64,000 nt of DNA from Tilletia caries (GCA_032718865.1 JALUTQ010000045.1:372001-436000); one strand, 5' to 3'. Positions 1-12,081 are shown, counted from the first letter of the stretch. Program-made: numbers and translations. Notes: generated by a model from the sequence alone, not told the origin.

Positions 1-1188
1 AAGGAGAGCAATCGTCGCCTTGGTGCTTGCACCTTTAGGCTTGGCAGGGGGAACGCTGAGCACGCACAAGGCGAGCCAGCACAGCGTCGTACGTCAAGGA
101 GGATCCCAAAATCCGGATGCCGATGCCATCTTGAGGCCCGAAAATCGGCGGGGGGGAAGGAACGCTTTGTCTTGGCCTTGAGTGCCAGCGGTGGTAGACA
201 TAATGTTGACTGTCTACATTTGTTAAGGAGAGTGAACCACCAGGGTTGTAGTCGTTAGAGGCGTGAGGTATCGTGAAGACGTGAAGGGTGATCAGCCCAA
301 GAGAGAAGGCGCCAGAAAAAGAGGAAGAGGGTACGATAAAAAAGGGAGTAACTTGTAAGTACTAAGTTGCTATGCCCTCGCACAGTCGGAGCATTGGGCT
401 CATAACCTGTCGTAGTTCTAGACGAACAGGTACGACTCCTGTTGGCTACTCACCGATGAAGGTGGAAGGCCAGAGGTTGTGCGAAGTCAAGCAGTAAATG
501 AAGATGAAGGTATGAAAGGACAAGTGATGTATTCGAGGGGGGGAAAGGACGAGACAACGAGAGTGAGAGTATATGTACTCCAAGGAGACGAACGATAGGG
601 GCTATTGGGAAGTAGATGCTTGTGAAGGAGAGATGAATTGTCCGATGGCTCGAATCGAGGAAAAAGAGGTAGGTGCTGAGACTGATGTGGTAGAGAAGGT
701 GAAGCGAAGGGAACGAGCGATCATGTTCCATTTCATGACAAAAATGAGAGGAGAATATGCGACGTTGCGCCTTTCAGCGTTGGCAGCCCCAATTGAGACG
801 TTTTTCACCCTGATCCCATCCTCATACTCGGACACTTGGGAACTACGAGCTGGGCCTTCGTCTCAGCAAAGAACAATCCACCCAGCTCCGATTAAGATGG
901 AGTTCCGTGCCTCGACGTGGAAAAACACATTCCTCCATCTTCTTCTTTTCTCACAGCAATACATATTCCGGACGAGTAGGAAGACGTACGTGATTGCGTA
1001 GTAGAGGCACTTCTGATGTCAGTAAACGACGTCCACGCGTCCACGCGAAGGGTTTTCAGGCTCACTATCGCGGGCTTGTGAAGCTAGGCGACTCGGAGCG
1101 CCACTACACGTCGAAAAAGGTGAAAGGGGGTCGGGTTGGGTAAGAGATTGTATTGTTTGCTTGAGGATCAAGCTGATTGTGGCGCCCT
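1..1188. other. Left-end intergenic stretch, no supported gene
   Basis: No open frame here has a convincing protein-like composition or splice structure. A minus-strand ATG at 201 opens a 35-codon frame that stops without a usable donor. Overlapping frames between 450 and 1001 are Ser/Leu-rich on one strand and Glu/Arg-rich on the other, typical of non-coding purine-rich DNA. The only structured object is the tRNA-like sequence at 366-449. Confidence 0.4.
366..449 (+). tRNA. tRNA-like sequence, possible anticodon CAU
   Basis: An 84-nt stretch can be folded as a tRNA. The 5' GTTGCTA pairs with the 3' TGGCTAC with one mismatch and one wobble. There is an A-box-like CAGTCGGAGC. The loop CTCATAA would present anticodon CAT. 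The segment CGT...ACG could be a long variable arm or short intron. The T-arm ACAGG-TACGACT-CCTGT has a perfect stem. Against it: the T-loop has A instead of the invariant second T, the anticodon stem is imperfect, and a class II shape does not suit methionine. It may be a decayed tRNA gene or chance. Confidence 0.3.
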
Positions 1189-3166
1189 TCATTTCTTTTT
1201 CAGACGTTGGGTAGCCTCCGTGAAGCTGATGCTAGGTCCTGATGATGGAATGTAGACCTGAGGGCGTTGCTGGGCACTCGGGTCGCCTGACACGAGTCGA
1301 ATCGGAGTGGAAGGATGTGAAACGATGGCGGAATCGATAGAGGCCAGAATCCGCGACCGCGACGGGGTCTCTCCTTCCTTCGCTGTTCTAAGTGAACCTT
1401 GAGAAGACATGTGAGTCGGTCCTGTTGAAGCGGTTGCTTTGCCCTGCCGAGTCGAAGCAATCGAATCCGAATGGTCGCTCTGGGGTTCAGCGACCCCATC
1501 GGCTCGGGTATCATCTTCATCGAAGGGTGGCTCGAAATGCTTTGAGGTCCGGTCCTGGAAGGTGATATTGGGAGAGCAATGAGTGATCCAGGCCGAACTT
1601 GGGATCCCGGGCAGTTTGGTCGCAGGATTGCCCATAGATATGGCAGCGTTCCAACCTGTGGTCGGACTTTGACTAGGGAATTCCGGAGCGCTCTCATCGT
1701 TGAAATTTACCTGCACAGCTGGCTGCTGGGCTTCGACGTCCTGTGTTAGAGGGATGGTCGAGTCCCGCCCAGATTTTCTCGTCCGTGCCTCGCTGGCCTG
1801 CTCAGCTGGAACAGTTTCTGTTTTGAGTGGTCGCATGGGCAGAAAAGAGCCCCTCAACGCATCAGCATCCAGGATTTCTCCATTCGCAATCTGTGACAAA
1901 AACGTTATAAAGGAAATGAGCGAGACTAAGGGAGAGGCTGAAGGGTTGATTCAACCACCTACCTTGCTTAGGATTCGACGCTCTTTGAAGTCTGCCGTTT
2001 GACCCATTCGGAACACCTGTTCTGCAAGGAGAATTCACTTCAGTGAGCGTCCTTCAATGCATCCTGCTTTTGGCTGCGTGCACTTACGATATGATCGGGA
2101 TGCAATGATGGCCCGGATAAGCACAGCCGTCGGCAGCGATACTGAGCCAACGACGTCCGACTGCATGATCGCATAGACAATCAGCATAACCCCAGTCGGG
2201 AATATGGCAAGGCCGCCCAAGATCTGTTCGTGAAGAAGAAGGTTATGTTAGCGTTCGTTCGCACAAGTTCGTTCTGGATCAATAGAATGATCACTTTGAC
2301 ATCGCGAACGACTATGTTCAGCAGCTGCACGTCCTTTGCGTTCTTGCGCAACCTAAACAAGGTCATCATGGCGAGAAAAATGTCGTATGCAGCATTGTAG
2401 GACGCCTGGCGGCTGTGAGGGGTAGGCCAGAAGGGCTAACGTGTGAGATCTGTACGGCTGTAGAAGTACTGGTTTGCCATGATACTGCCAAGATACTCAC
2501 AAAATTTCAGACCACCAGGCTCCTTCTCCAATGCACCTCCAGCCGACATAAGGTATGTATACCATATTGCCGCGCAGACTTGTTATGTTTGATATCAGCA
2601 CTCCGAACTGCCCGAGGACAAGCACGCTGAGGATGGCGGCGATCAATCGTGACTTTCCCCAGGCTTCGAAAGTTGGAAGCAAAGGCAATCTGGTGAGTAG
2701 CCGCTCTTAGAGAGAATGAACACTCGTGGGAACTGTGTTCTCACCAGACAGTGCTCGACTTGCAAAGATGGAGCTAGCCGGGAAACCAGATACGTAGATC
2801 GATACGGAGAGGATGGAGAGCACCAGAGTGCAATCGAGGCTCTTGCTGTTGGCCAGGAAAGCGAACGAAGCGAAAACTTGGCAGGTATACGAAATCCGCA
2901 GTAGGAGGTAAAAGACCATGCTCGGTCGAACAGAATGCTGACCGGTAAGGAGCATCCAGTCAAACCGGATACCATAAGCTAGCTCCTAAACATGATGGAA
3001 ATAGATGGTACATCAGGCATCAGCCATGCATTGACTGTTTCCGGTCCCGTTTTCGATTACTCACCCATAACCAAACACCTGATTCAGCGGACGACAAGCA
3101 CGTCAGGAGAACCATGCGCTCGTAGTCGTGCCGAGCGAGTGGCTGAAATAGGTCCGATTCTGACAT
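1189..3166 (-). CDS. Multi-pass membrane protein of unknown function, 530 aa
   Basis: Seven exons fit in phase: 3166-3065, 2985-2745, 2705-2501, 2412-2265, 2223-2088, 2021-1963 and 1890-1189, giving 530 residues. The start is the ATG at 3166 (MSESDLFQPL). The first two thirds hold successive hydrophobic segments, for example around VFYLLLRISYTCQVFASFAF, LIAAILSVLVLGQFGVLI and ILGGLAIFPTGVMLIVYAI. The third is followed by a cytosolic-looking Ser/Thr/Pro-rich tail of about 230 residues that ends RLKKK. The layout resembles large basidiomycete families of uncharacterised about seven-helix proteins, with an aromatic patch before the second helix (VWLWELAYGIRFDW). I recognise no enzyme or receptor motif. 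The exon 4/5 intron is only 41 bp and carries a GCTAAC branch point. Confidence 0.8.
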
Positions 3167-3700
3167 GGTGCTTGAATGATTTAGGGAGAATCGCTGGCGT
3201 GGTCCAAAATGCTTGAGATAGGAGAGAGCGTGAGGGGAGGGTGAGGTTGAAGAAGCGCGCGTCCATTTTGTGCACAGAGATACAGTAAGTATGACGGACA
3301 GCTTCTTCGTGGCCATTCCGTGCCTTAAAGTCGGCTCTTCGCCCTTTACTCATCCCCTCTTTGGAGTAAGAATGAGAGTCGGCTGGGAATTCGAAGCATT
3401 GCTCTGAATTAGGAAGATGAAATGAGAGGCGTCAGAGAGAGTTGTCGAATCGCGAAAGGCAAGAAGGCAGAAGAGAGAAGGTGCAAAAAGAATGAGCGAG
3501 CGCCCAGGAACGCATTGCATGACATGTAGCGCATCATTTCATATCACACGCTCGGTGGAGCAAAATTCCTCTCCTTTGCACGCTACGCACTACGCAGTAC
3601 GCACGGGTTATCTAATGCCTTCAGTTGCAACCACCGACCAACTGTTCCTCAGCAGGCCTGACGAGGATGACATGTTCCCGCCGTAGTGTGAGTCGCGGCT

Positions 3701-4535
3701 GTGTCCTCCATAGCGACCTTCCGACTCCACCAAGTCCGGTCAGCTACCCGAACTGCGGACACTGCCCCTGCAGGCTATGCAGTCTCAGTGCATGCACTCG
3801 CCATCGGGACGGAGGACGCGACGGATGTTCTCCCGTATGCGGAGATGCGTCGATTGCACGACAGCAAGGTGCCGACTATCTCAAGCATTGGCCCTCTCGT
3901 CTTCGCCAAGCACACGGACCAGCATCTTTGTCCGCGTCTGGCGCGGCCGCGGCTACTGTTGCTTCGTCTTTGTGGAAGAAAGGCCGACAAGATGGTGAGG
4001 CTGGTGAGGAGGTAGGATGTGGGCGCGGAGGATATTGTGGAAGACATGCAGGATGCAGAGACGCCTGAGCTGGCTCTGTTCTTAGTTGTTGGTGGTCGGA
4101 CAATGAAACGGGTGGAGACAGTGGTGGCGAAGTGGCTGAGCTTGTCTATCGGTCGGGAGGGCCTCAGGCTGTGATGGGTGGTTCTGGGAGGGCAGCGAGG
4201 GCAGTGGTGACAGCGGCGACGGCGACAGCGAAGACCACCTTGTCCAAGCACGAGGACAAAAGCCATCATCGCGCTCGGACGATGCCGATTCACATTTTCA
4301 CCCTACCCAAACCCTGTCACCCGACTTGCGAGGCGGCCCTTCGGCCTTCGAGGTGGCGTCAGCAACGCTGACTCTTCGCTCCCCGCTGCCGGAACGGGGA
4401 AGCAGGGTCGTGAAGATGAACGTGTGGGAGAGCGACGAGGCGCGGGCCCAGTTGAAGCGGGATGTGCATGAGTTCTCGGCTACGGAGCTGGTGAATTTGG
4501 GGGATCTGACGTGTCTTCCGGTCGGGGCGGGGTGA
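3701..4535 (+). pseudogene. Decayed protein-coding gene, product unknown
   Basis: Protein-like sequence is spread over more than one plus-strand frame. One frame (about 4016-4174) reads an acidic stretch followed by ELALFLVVGGRTMKRVETVV and AKWLSLSIGREG. After a stop, another frame (4140-4535) reads an acidic Gly/Ser/Asp tract and then a folded-looking end with AFEVASATLTLRSPLPERG and KMNVWESDEARAQLKRDVHE, stopping at 4535. No GT-AG intron of normal size joins the two, so a frameshift is the simplest explanation. Upstream (3701-4015) is less clear. I cannot name the product. It could be a live gene with a splice pattern I missed. Confidence 0.4.
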
Positions 4536-5666
4536 GGCGCGAAAAAGTTGGGGGGCCTGCCGCCTGGCTGGGATCGAAGTTCTTCGACTTGCGTAGTGGG
4601 GATCGAGAACGCCATGTCTCGAGGGTTGAAAGCTGTCGTTGTTTGCTGAGCGCTATTTCTGTACTCATTCCTCGTTCCTCAGTCGGTTTGCTGTTCGTTG
4701 CTGATCTCAGGTCCAGGCTCGTTCTGCTGTGAAGGAGGAGACCTTCCGCATTCCGCTTATATCGCAACTTATATGGGACGATTCCGAGGATGTCCTTCTT
4801 GCTCGATGTGTTCATTTACAGGACGGAGACGCGGCAGCGCTCGTGGCGATTGGTGACTATATATGAACGTGCCATAGGTTCGCCGCTAATTGTCGCTTTG
4901 TTTGTTGATCGTTCATTTGTTTGTTGCAGCAATGTCTCACTATTTTTTCCCGCGCAATATCTAATGATGTTGGCTCTCGTCGACTCGTCTGCGCGTCCGC
5001 ACGTCAAGTAACCAGACCAATCCGGAAACACAGGGCGACCACGTCAATGTTGAGTTTTCTCCTTCCTCTCCGACACTGGAACTCCCGAATCATCTGATCT
5101 ATCCAAAGACCAAAAAACTTTGGTGCACAGCATCTTCCTGTGCGATCTTTGCGCGAACTGGCTGTGACCGCTTCTATGGCGGCTCGCAGACGAGGCCCAG
5201 GACTCCATTCCGGCTCGCGTTCTCAGCTAGATGCGGCAAGAGATCGATTCCACTATCCTTGGTAAGTTGTGCTGTTCGAATGATACCGTGTTGGAGGAAT
5301 TCTGATACTGCTGACGTTCCGCTCCATCTTTTGCTCCGCTCGCTTGGGGCGAAAGGACGTTCGCTCACTTCCTTCGTGTTTCGCTGATTACTGCTCGGAA
5401 ATTCTGCCGCGCAGTGTTCGACAATGCTGAGTGATACATTTTGGGCAAGTCATCTGCGTTCCAAAGTCGCCTGGACAGCTGACTCTTTTACTGTTTTCGA
5501 CCTGCTGAGGAAAAGGTATAAATCGAAGGGCTGCAAACTGGTTCAGTCTAATGTCCTGGCTCTCGTCACCCACTCTCACAGTCGTCCTTGACAGAGCACT
5601 TCCTCATCCTTCCACTTCTTAACGCCTAGTTCTCCTCGCCCTCCTCCACCCTCCAATATCCGCATC
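4536..5666. other. Intergenic, upstream of the secreted-protein gene
   Basis: No gene is supported. The last 150 bases before 5667 are pyrimidine-rich, as expected for a fungal 5' leader, with CT tracts at 5580-5660. Confidence 0.5.
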
Positions 5667-6473
5667 ATGAAGTCAGGAGCTATCACCGCATTCGTTTTCG
5701 CCACGCTGCTTTCAGCCTCAGTCATGGCAGCGCCTCACCCCATTCTCGAGGACGAACATCAGGCCGGCGCCATGGTGGCTCGTCAAGGTCGCTGCACGAT
5801 TGTGAGTTCTTCAACACTGCTCTCGCCATATCATCGATCTGCGGGACAATGATTTCTGATGATGAGATGCATCGCTATATTTCTAGGCTTTCTGGGACTA
5901 CTGGAGAAACCCCAACAACTGCAAGCTGTAAGTTTCGACCGCTGCTAACCAGTTTGGCGACCCGTCCCGTGGATGCTGAATCGAGTCTTTGTCCTCCCTT
6001 TTCCCCTTAGCATCTACCCTGGCTACCCCGGTCAAGGCACGGTTAGCCCGAAGCCGACCAGCACTCGGACGCGCCGACCTCGACCTACTCGGTCCACGAG
6101 GACCACCACCGCCACCACGACTGCGCCCCCGACAGTCCTTCCAACCCTTCCAACTATCCTTCCAACACTTCCAACTATCCTCCCCACGGTCCTTCCGACG
6201 CTTCCGATCACCCTTCCCACAGTCATTCCGACGCTTCCGATCACTCTCCCCACAGTCCTGCCGACGCTCCCGTCAATCCCAGTCGTCGGTCCGATTCTCA
6301 CAGGGCTCCCATCAATCCTCGACCCGGTTGTCTCAGCGCTCCCATCAATCCTCGACCCGGTTCTCACAGCGCTTCCAACCGTGCTCCCGTCGCTCCCGAT
6401 CGTCGCTCCAGTTGTCACGGCGCTGCCTCCGATTGTCTCCGTGATTGCCCCCGTGCTGCCTGGTCTTCCGTAG
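5667..6473 (+). CDS. Secreted Pro/Leu/Thr-repeat protein, 212 aa
   Basis: Three exons fit in phase: 5667-5801, 5887-5927 and 6011-6473. The protein opens with a classical signal peptide (Met-Lys, a hydrophobic core AFVFATLLSASVM, then Ala-Ala-Pro). A short mature head follows with two cysteines separated by WDYW and an NPNNC end. Then comes a basic Thr/Arg linker and a long tail of degenerate LPTVLPTLPI-type repeats with Pro about every third to fifth residue, ending VLPGLP. No catalytic domain is visible. Secretion, small size, repeats and the hydrophobic Pro-rich tail suggest a cell-wall or surface-active protein, but this is inference. The repeat is also visible in DNA as runs of CTTCCAAC and CCGACGCT. 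No GPI signal is evident. Confidence 0.8.
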
Positions 6474-7080
6474 AACTCCAGCAGCGACACCGATCCCAGA
6501 AACAATCGTGCACCAAGCACTCGAAGGGATTCGCCTCCGACTTCGCGCCTCCACGTATCAAAAATCACCACCGCTCAAGAAACGTTTTTCACTTCACGAC
6601 CCGCGTCCCAAATCTGTTATCCTACAGCAAAGCAAGCCCGCCTGATTCTTGTCTCCTAAATCTGTACTGCTATGCTCTTCCTCCCCGCATGAATCGAATC
6701 AATTTTGGTACCACCTTGTCTGCACCCCTCCATTTCAAAATTCGCCCAATCTATCCTCTTCCTCACGACTATCATCCAGATCACAGCTGACAGCCGATTA
6801 TCTCCTGTTCCACTATGAGTATATGAGTACTCTGTCGACCACGCACAGCATTCATTGTTATGCTGATGATTCTGCTGAGCTAGCCAAACCAAACGTCAGG
6901 CTACCTCTCCTCCAAACCAGCTGATTCCTATGCCATTGATTTTGCACGTCTTTTGTGACCAATCCCGACCCGTGCAGAATCGTCAGAACGTTTCGTTCTT
7001 GTTTTTGATAACCACCTCGCGCTTTATCCAGCGGGAAACGAGCCTCTACGTTTCGCCGGCCAGCCTCTAGGAAGCTAGGG
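6474..7080. other. 3' region of secreted gene and spacer
   Basis: No supported coding sequence. It separates the intact secreted gene from the decayed gene that follows. Confidence 0.5.
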
Positions 7081-8685
7081 CTCGTCAATCGGTGGCTCTT
7101 TCCAGTCGAAGACACTCCTTGGCTCTGTCTCCAACCTGCTTGCCCGAGAGCCGGAGGATATCAAGCCTTACAACGTCTAGGAGCGCGACGCTTCCGTCTC
7201 TCGTACCGACTACCACGCCAACAGCCGTGACAACTACACCTCGCAGTACGCTTTGCTCGAGCAGCTTGTCGACACTGCCAGCCCACATAAGGCTGACGAG
7301 GATGCTCACACTTGTGAAGGTATCGCCAAGCCCCCGAACCCTCTGCTTCAACCACTCCATCTCGACCGGCTCGTGAGTCTCTCTCTTACTCCTTCCGGTC
7401 CTCCCCGTACGTTCTGCTCGCACAAGCTGACACTCTCGTTATCTTCGCCGCCTACTTCAGCTTCTTCTTTCACCCTGCATTGATTCGGTGGTCTGGTCGT
7501 CACAGCCGTAGCTTCACGACTTCATTCTCAGATTCATGAGCAAAACCACCGACAACGGCACCGGCCACAACCGTCAGGACCTCGACGATGCCGACCTGTT
7601 CCTCTTCTGCTCGTACGAGCGCCTACTTGCCTGGAGGCTCATTTTCAACAGATGGATGACCATCCCAGTATATTGACAAGTCATGTAGATACTCTGGCCA
7701 CCACAGCCAGCACTGGCGCGACCACCATGACAACTACCGTCACGGTAGCGACTACACCCATGAGCACGTTCACATTCACAAGCGTGACCTGTTCGCCCCT
7801 GGTGCGCGCGGTACCGTTGCCGTTCTCCTGCCTCTCGTCGGTTCTTTGCTGGGCACGGGTTTGACTCAGCAGGTGGCTACGCTCGTTCTCGCTCCCCTCA
7901 GCAGCGACGCTGCCGCCCCAGCCACCGGTCTGTTGGAGAACGGCCTCAACCTGGCCACCGATGTCAACCCCTCTGACAACGCCAACGCGGCCAATGCCTT
8001 CTTGATCAGGCATCAAGTTGATGCTTGTCGACTCATCCAAACAGGTCATGATCAAGCCTAGCAACATGTCGGACTGGAGACAAGTCCAACTTCAAGCAAC
8101 TGTGTTCAACCTTGCCACCGCCAGTGATCCTCTGGCTACTGCTGCTTCCACCGCGTCCGGTGCCGCCGCTGGGTCTGGCACGGGTGCTGCCGCTGCTGCA
8201 GACGTCCCTCCTACCGCCGCCGACGATGCTGGGGACAACTAAGTTGACGGCGGTACCTCAGCTGCGTCTTCAGTCACTTCATCTGCCGCCTCTACTGCTG
8301 CCAAGGCTGCTCCTGTCGATCCCTCGAGCATGGTCGATCAGGCTTGTCTGCATCTGACGACTCTGCCTCGACAGTATAACCCCAGGCGCAGAAGTACGCC
8401 GCCGCCGCCGCCGCCGCCGCCTTCTCGCAACAGTACAGCACTATGGACGACGGCAGCAGCGCCAATGGCACCGCTTCGTCCGCAACCTCGGACGCCTCCT
8501 CTCAATGCTCCTCCTCCACCGGATACGGCGCCGCTACATCATCAGACACGGGTGCCGCCGCTGATTACGCTTCGGATGCCAGGTACGGAACGATGGCCGA
8601 CGCTGGGTCGAGCAGCATGGGTCGCCGGGCTTTCTCAGCTGTACGGAGATACTTCGCCTCTGGGTCTGTAGCTCGGGAGGTCTGA
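7081..8685 (+). pseudogene. Decayed Ala/Ser/Gly-rich protein gene
   Basis: A coherent protein can be followed on the plus strand only by passing several lesions. At about 7103-7370 a frame reads LLGSVSNLLAREPEDIKPYN, a TAG, then a Tyr/Asn-rich stretch ending at a GTGAGT donor near 7373 with an acceptor near 7459. About 7536-7660 reads NGTGHNRQDLDDADLFLFCS and LLAWRLIFNRW. About 7690-8010 gives a His/Asp-rich stretch (HHDNYRHGSDYTHEHVHIHK), a hydrophobic GTVAVLLPLVGSLLGTGL and an Ala-rich part. A frameshift near 8005, a TAA at 8240-8242 and another shift and stop near 8340-8380 follow. The last frame ends at 8685 with RRAFSAVRRYFASGSVAREV. Product unknown; a surface protein is possible. Confidence 0.6.
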
Positions 8686-9197
8686 GGTGGGAAGAAAAGG
8701 GGGGTTCTATTAGAGAAAAAGAAGTACGAGATTGGAAGAAAAGGAATCGATTGCATAAACGATACATTCCCACACTTATCACCTCCGTGTCAGAGTGTCA
8801 GTCTGGCAGCATTTCGACCCGCTTGAATCTGTTTGAGGAAGTCAGTCAACGCTTTGGTCTCGTGAAGAGCAGCGAGTGTGTAGCACTGACTGCTGTGGCA
8901 AAATAATGCATGCACTTCTATTAAGATTATATTCACATGGAAATCGAAGGACGCGCCTCCAATTATTGAGTTCCCAGGCTTGAGGGCTGGGCAGGCACTA
9001 GGCTTGAGGCAGATGCTCGCCATGGCCATTCGCCAGACCGTGGTGGAAGTGGCAGAGCACCGTCGCTCTGGGACCCGTCCAACATCTTGCTCATGAAGTA
9101 CGAACGTAGACCGGTGCGCTTTCGTCCGTTCCTCCTTTCACTCCAAGCCAAGCCCCGCCGGGAATCAACGATGCACCAATGCTGATGCTACCGGTTG
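8686..9197. other. Spacer between decayed gene and membrane-protein gene
   Basis: No supported gene. This is the common 3' side of the plus-strand relic and the minus-strand gene at 9198-11625. Confidence 0.5.
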
Positions 9198-11625
9198 TCA
9201 TGATCCCATTGACCGCCGAGTGGTCGACGCCGAGGAGATGGACGATGTGCGTCCGAGATTGGCGCGCAAGGACAAAGAAGCCTTTGCTCGAGACTTCGAC
9301 GTTGGCAGGGTGGAGGCAGGAAGTTCGTTCAAGCTTCCCAGGACGTCTGTCCCCCTCGATGGCATCTCTCTCAAGCTCCGATCGTTCAGGGATGCCGTAG
9401 AGCGCACACTCCCAAGTTGTTGGGCCTCGTCGGTTTGGATCTGCGGGTATGACTGCAGAACCTCGACGGCTTTAATTGGCGTGTATAGAGTGGCTTGAAT
9501 TGGCGTGTGCGATGCGGCAAAGCTGTTGTCGTGGCGGGGTATATAAGCCTGCGTCTCGTATTCTGGTGTCCGTGTCGAGGCCATCATGTCCGCCTTTAGA
9601 AGATATGTTTGATCTTGGGCAGAGTTGCTGCGGTGCGGAGAAGAGGTGATCGGCGTGTGGGAGAGTATACTTCCGGGCTTCATGATGCTCGTCCCTGAGG
9701 TGCACATCAAGCTCCAAATTTCAGGCTCCGTTAGCCCGTCGTCCGATGCATCGCTCTCCTGTGGGCGGCCCTTCATGACAGGAGAGATGAGCGAATCAGG
9801 TGTGGGTGCAGTTAAATTCGGCGTGCCGCTCGAAGAGGAGAACGACTGCCCCGGCTCCTGACGGGAATGCGAATGGAAATTCACGAGTTTGCTCATCCTG
9901 ATCGAACGGCGTTTGTCCGCAACCATGGGTCGATCAGACTCGGGGCTGTTGTTGTTGTGGAGTAGGTTGACCAGCATGGGCTCGTAGGTCCGCAGGATGA
10001 TCGAGATAAATACCATGAGGGTAAAGAGGGCACAGCCCCACATGACCTGCACGAAGGCGATGTCAATAGTCCTGCAAACCCTGCGGCGCTCGCTAGCTGA
10101 GTAGACCGTCAACGCAATGTAGACGCTGACCTCGCCGAAGTAGATGACGGCGATAGCGATGGTGACCCCTTGAAACAGGAAGTGCCGGTACGCTGCTCGA
10201 AGGTATTGTTCTGACGTCTCCGAGTCCATCGTAGGCCGAACTACAGCCGAAGGCTTTGTGGGAGGGAAAAAGGATGTGTTCACAGCATCTTCTCGAAGAT
10301 CTTCGGCCCTCAAGCCCCAGTGCTCGTTCACGGCAATCGCGTCTTCGTCTCTGTCACATGCTTGGAAGTCGACCGTCTCGATCCTGCTGCCGACGTAGTT
10401 GGCCGCGAGCGATTTCAACCGGGGCGTCTCCAGGGGAAGTTGCACGCTCTCGATCTGGCTTTTCCTGTCTGCACCTTGAGCACCAAAGCCTTTTATGCCG
10501 GAAACGGTAGCTCTGGCGTTATGGCGCCTGAGCGCTTTTAGTTGCGCGCGGAGCGGCAAGAGCAGGCGAAGATTGACAAAGGTATGGCCGAAGAAGAGGA
10601 CGAAGGTCCACGCACTGTGAAGAGCAGATCCGGGACAGTCAGGCACTCCGTTCGTATCGACGCCCAATTAGGGTTGTGGACCGCGATCGGAGAACACCAG
10701 AACTCACAACCAGATGAACATCGTGATCGCCAGCCAGTGGAACGCCTTCAAGTCCTGATTCCAGATGGCCTGGAGCTCGATGAGCATGGGGCGAGTAAGT
10801 TCTGTAGCGTTGGCGTACTCCTCGTTCCACTTGTAGTACAGCCGTACGGCTTCGGATCGATACCTGTTACCCTTGAATGCCGGTCCGAAGATGGACAGCA
10901 ACTGGATGAATGGAACCATCAACCAGAAGATGCTGATGAAGAGCGGCTTGGGGAGAGGCACTTTCATCCCACACAGTTTGGGTTGTTTGACAGTGCGGAT
11001 GTTGTGCTGGATGGACCTTGGTGGACGGGCGTGCCAGACTCCGAATGCGCTCCAGATGGGACCGGCGATCAAGGGACACCAGGTCAACGCGATCCATAAG
11101 ATGAGGTTGGACAAGGGCTGCTTTTTGACCTCCCAGGCGAACTGGCAAAAGTTGAGGCTGAAGAAAAGGAATAAGCAGGGTCAGATGATTTTAGCAGAAC
11201 TTTGCCTTCCGTTCCCGCTGGACCTTGACCAGGGCTAAGGACACTCACAAAGCTAGGAACACAATGACGAACAATCCCTCTACACCTGCGAAGATCATGA
11301 TGGCGTTCGGAACAATGAGGGGGCCTCGCTGCGACTGTTTGATTCGTAGAATCCAGAGTGTCCGCTGGAGTAATCTCCGAACAATGACCGCCAGTGCCGT
11401 TGCTACGATGACGCCCGCCAAGGCCGTCACAACCTTGACGTGGTACCACAGGCCTGGGATACAGATGAACACGATCTGCCCGTGTAAATAATCCCTGGCG
11501 GCGGCGACTGGGTCATCGCTCTCGAGGAAATTTGGTAGGCGGGCCCGGTCCGGTCCGTCGTAGAGGGAGAGGACGGTGGGTGGTGGTGGAGGCGGTAATG
11601 AGAAGACATCGTAGATATCGCCCAT
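9198..11625 (-). CDS. Large multi-pass membrane protein of unknown function, 747 aa
   Basis: Three exons in phase: 11625-11249, 11157-10708 and 10614-9198. The start is ATG 11625 with a poly-Pro head. Hydrophobic segments appear at VVTALAGVIVATALAVIV, AIMIFAGVEGLFVIVFLAL, NLILWIALTWCPLIAGPIW, LFISIFWLMVPFIQLLSIF, FHWLAITMFIWF, FLFQGVTIAIAVIYFGEVSV and VMWGCALFTLMVFISIILR. A conserved-looking motif, NFCQFAWEVKKQPLSNLILW, lies at the exon 1/2 junction. The final third is a Ser/Thr/Pro-rich, probably cytosolic tail. About seven helices plus a long tail is compatible with a receptor-like topology, but I see no diagnostic motif. It shares general architecture with the gene at 1189-3166 but no obvious sequence identity. 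Confidence 0.85.
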
Positions 11626-12060
11626 GTCGAGAACAGTCGGCTCCGTATGTCTTGTTCGCTCCTCTGCTGCTTAGGCACTCGATCGTTCTTGACGCGCGCG
11701 TAGGGGCAAAGGCAGTGCCGGGTCGGCGGAGACGTATTGTCGCTGGGTATATTCGGCGAGGCGGGCGAGTGTGTCGAGCTGAGGATCACACGTCGCAGAC
11801 GGGGCGGGCTGGAAGGTGGAAGGCGAGAAGAAAAGGGAGGAGGGGGACATGATTGGGGATGGATGGGACGGGAGGGCTCCCATTTAATAAAGGACCCGTC
11901 CTCTCAGCGTGGGCGCGAGAGAAACAAGGTTGTTATTATTGGAGGGGAAGTGATGATTTGGAGACAGCAGTAGTAGGATTAAACTTTATCTGTGTCTGAT
12001 GTGTGTCTTTATGATGCGTGTCTCTGTAAGAATGACCACTTTGTGTTGGTGCGATGAGCT
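11626..12060. other. 5' region of the membrane-protein gene up to the transposon block
   Basis: Purine-rich on the plus strand (11790-11960) and without a supported gene. It ends at the ATT target duplication (12061-12063) of the Harbinger element. Confidence 0.5.
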
Positions 12061-12063
12061 ATT

Positions 12064-12081
12064 AGGGATCTTTCGCAATAT
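12064..12081 (+). repeat. Left Harbinger terminal repeat, outer 18 bp
   Basis: This is the outer part of the left terminal inverted repeat. The inner part resumes at 17272 on the other side of the retroelement array, after its duplicated ATAT target. Confidence 0.85.

Noticed and set aside
1..201. Minus-strand ATG at 201 starting MSTTAGTQGQDKAF
   Set aside because: It stops after 35 codons and no donor precedes the stop, so a gene running off the left edge cannot be supported.
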